The notes beneath the pieces were generated by a model. The model worked only from the letters and a program-made list of their open reading frames with translations, made no database searches and was not told the origin of the DNA. Shown piece after piece: positions 58,427 to 58,826 of a DNA stretch of 58,826 bases. The stretch is from Rhizomucor pusillus (lineage: Eukaryota > Mucoromycota > Mucoromycetes > Mucorales > Lichtheimiaceae): NCBI GenBank assembly GCA_900175165.2, contig FWWN02000617.1, positions 1-58,826 of the forward strand, given 5' to 3'. Position 1 is the first letter of the stretch. The number at the start of each line of letters is the position of its first letter. Position numbers and translations under genes: made by a program.

Positions 58427-58826
58427 TGTACTGTATACAACAGTGGAGTATGGTGGGAAGGAGGAAGTGGGGGGAAAAAAGGCGCGAAGGCCTTCTCAAG
58501 CAACAAACCTCGAGCCGTCACAACAAATTCTTTTTGGGCAGCTGGTGTCATTCAGATGCTGGTGTCATCCAAAAGTACTTTGACACCTACAGGTTTTTCA
58601 AAAATTGTTGGCGCATTAATCCACAATGTGGATTTGCACATTTATCAATCTATTTTATAACAAAGCATCACAAGAAAATGGTTAGATCGGCAACGCAAAA
58701 GGGACCTTTTGCTTCATCGTACTCTAGTAGATGGAACTATTTATTCACATTTGGGACATTTTAGTGACGGCATTGCTGACTGTATGGTATCCTAATACCT
58801 TTATGAAAGAAACACGTGACAACTTA
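58427..58826. other. right edge, upstream of the zinc-finger gene
   Basis: About 400 bases. Open frames on the plus strand overlap one another and show no family resemblance. A perfect inverted repeat AATCCACA-A-TGTGGATT lies near 58617-58635. It probably contains the zinc-finger gene promoter. Confidence 0.35.

Overview
The window reads as a gene-dense nuclear segment of a filamentous fungus. All confident genes are eukaryotic and most are interrupted by short introns of about 50-75 nt with GTAAGT-like donors. Fungal hallmarks are a Pil1/Lsp1 eisosome protein, an Ato/GPR1-FUN34 acetate transporter, a Kre9/Knh1-like secreted protein and a Mam3-type DUF21 protein. The gene set and the C2H2 gene at the right edge fit an early-diverging lineage best (Mucoromycota, probably Mucorales). 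That placement is inference from gene content; no marker was aligned.

Left third (1-23.3 kb), mostly housekeeping genes: ATG18 (-) and TFIIH helicase RAD3/XPD (-); across a divergent promoter, a DUF1479 dioxygenase-like protein (+), a GH15 glucoamylase/trehalase-like enzyme (+), an SLC10A7/Rch1-like transporter (+) and ribosomal protein S20/uS10 (+); then a small uncertain gene (-), ribosome-assembly factor RSA4/NLE1 (-), an Ato acetate transporter (+), the TFIIIC 90 kDa subunit (+) and COA6 (-).

Middle (23.3-36.8 kb): a methyltransferase (+), a 1.7 kb gene-poor gap with short repeats, PIL1 (-), a secreted Kre9-like protein (-), a second 1.7 kb gap, and CDC7 kinase (-) whose N-terminal extension is built from about eleven 16-residue repeats. 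A small uncertain multi-exon gene follows.

Right (36.8-58.8 kb): a chromatin-remodelling subunit joining AT-hooks, an Rsc7/Swp82 domain and several PHD fingers (+); a 1543-codon protein of repeated ASH/Hydin-like domains (-); COG3 (+); a Mam3/CNNM-like protein (+); mitochondrial 3-hydroxyacyl-CoA dehydrogenase (+); a fungal ubiquitin-specific protease (-); a decayed 1.67 kb Tc1/mariner element with recognisable inverted repeats and TA duplication; and a C2H2 zinc-finger gene (-).

There is no operon logic: neighbours belong to unrelated pathways, and no CRISPR array, convincing tRNA or rRNA was seen. I found no obvious new multi-gene system. The most interesting signals are the Rsc7-PHD fusion, the giant ASH-domain protein in an otherwise typical fungal context, the repeat-expanded CDC7, two GC-AG introns that restore conserved protein ends, and very short first coding exons. 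Exon boundaries were deduced by eye from splice signals and family conservation, so gene ends are firmer than internal splice sites.
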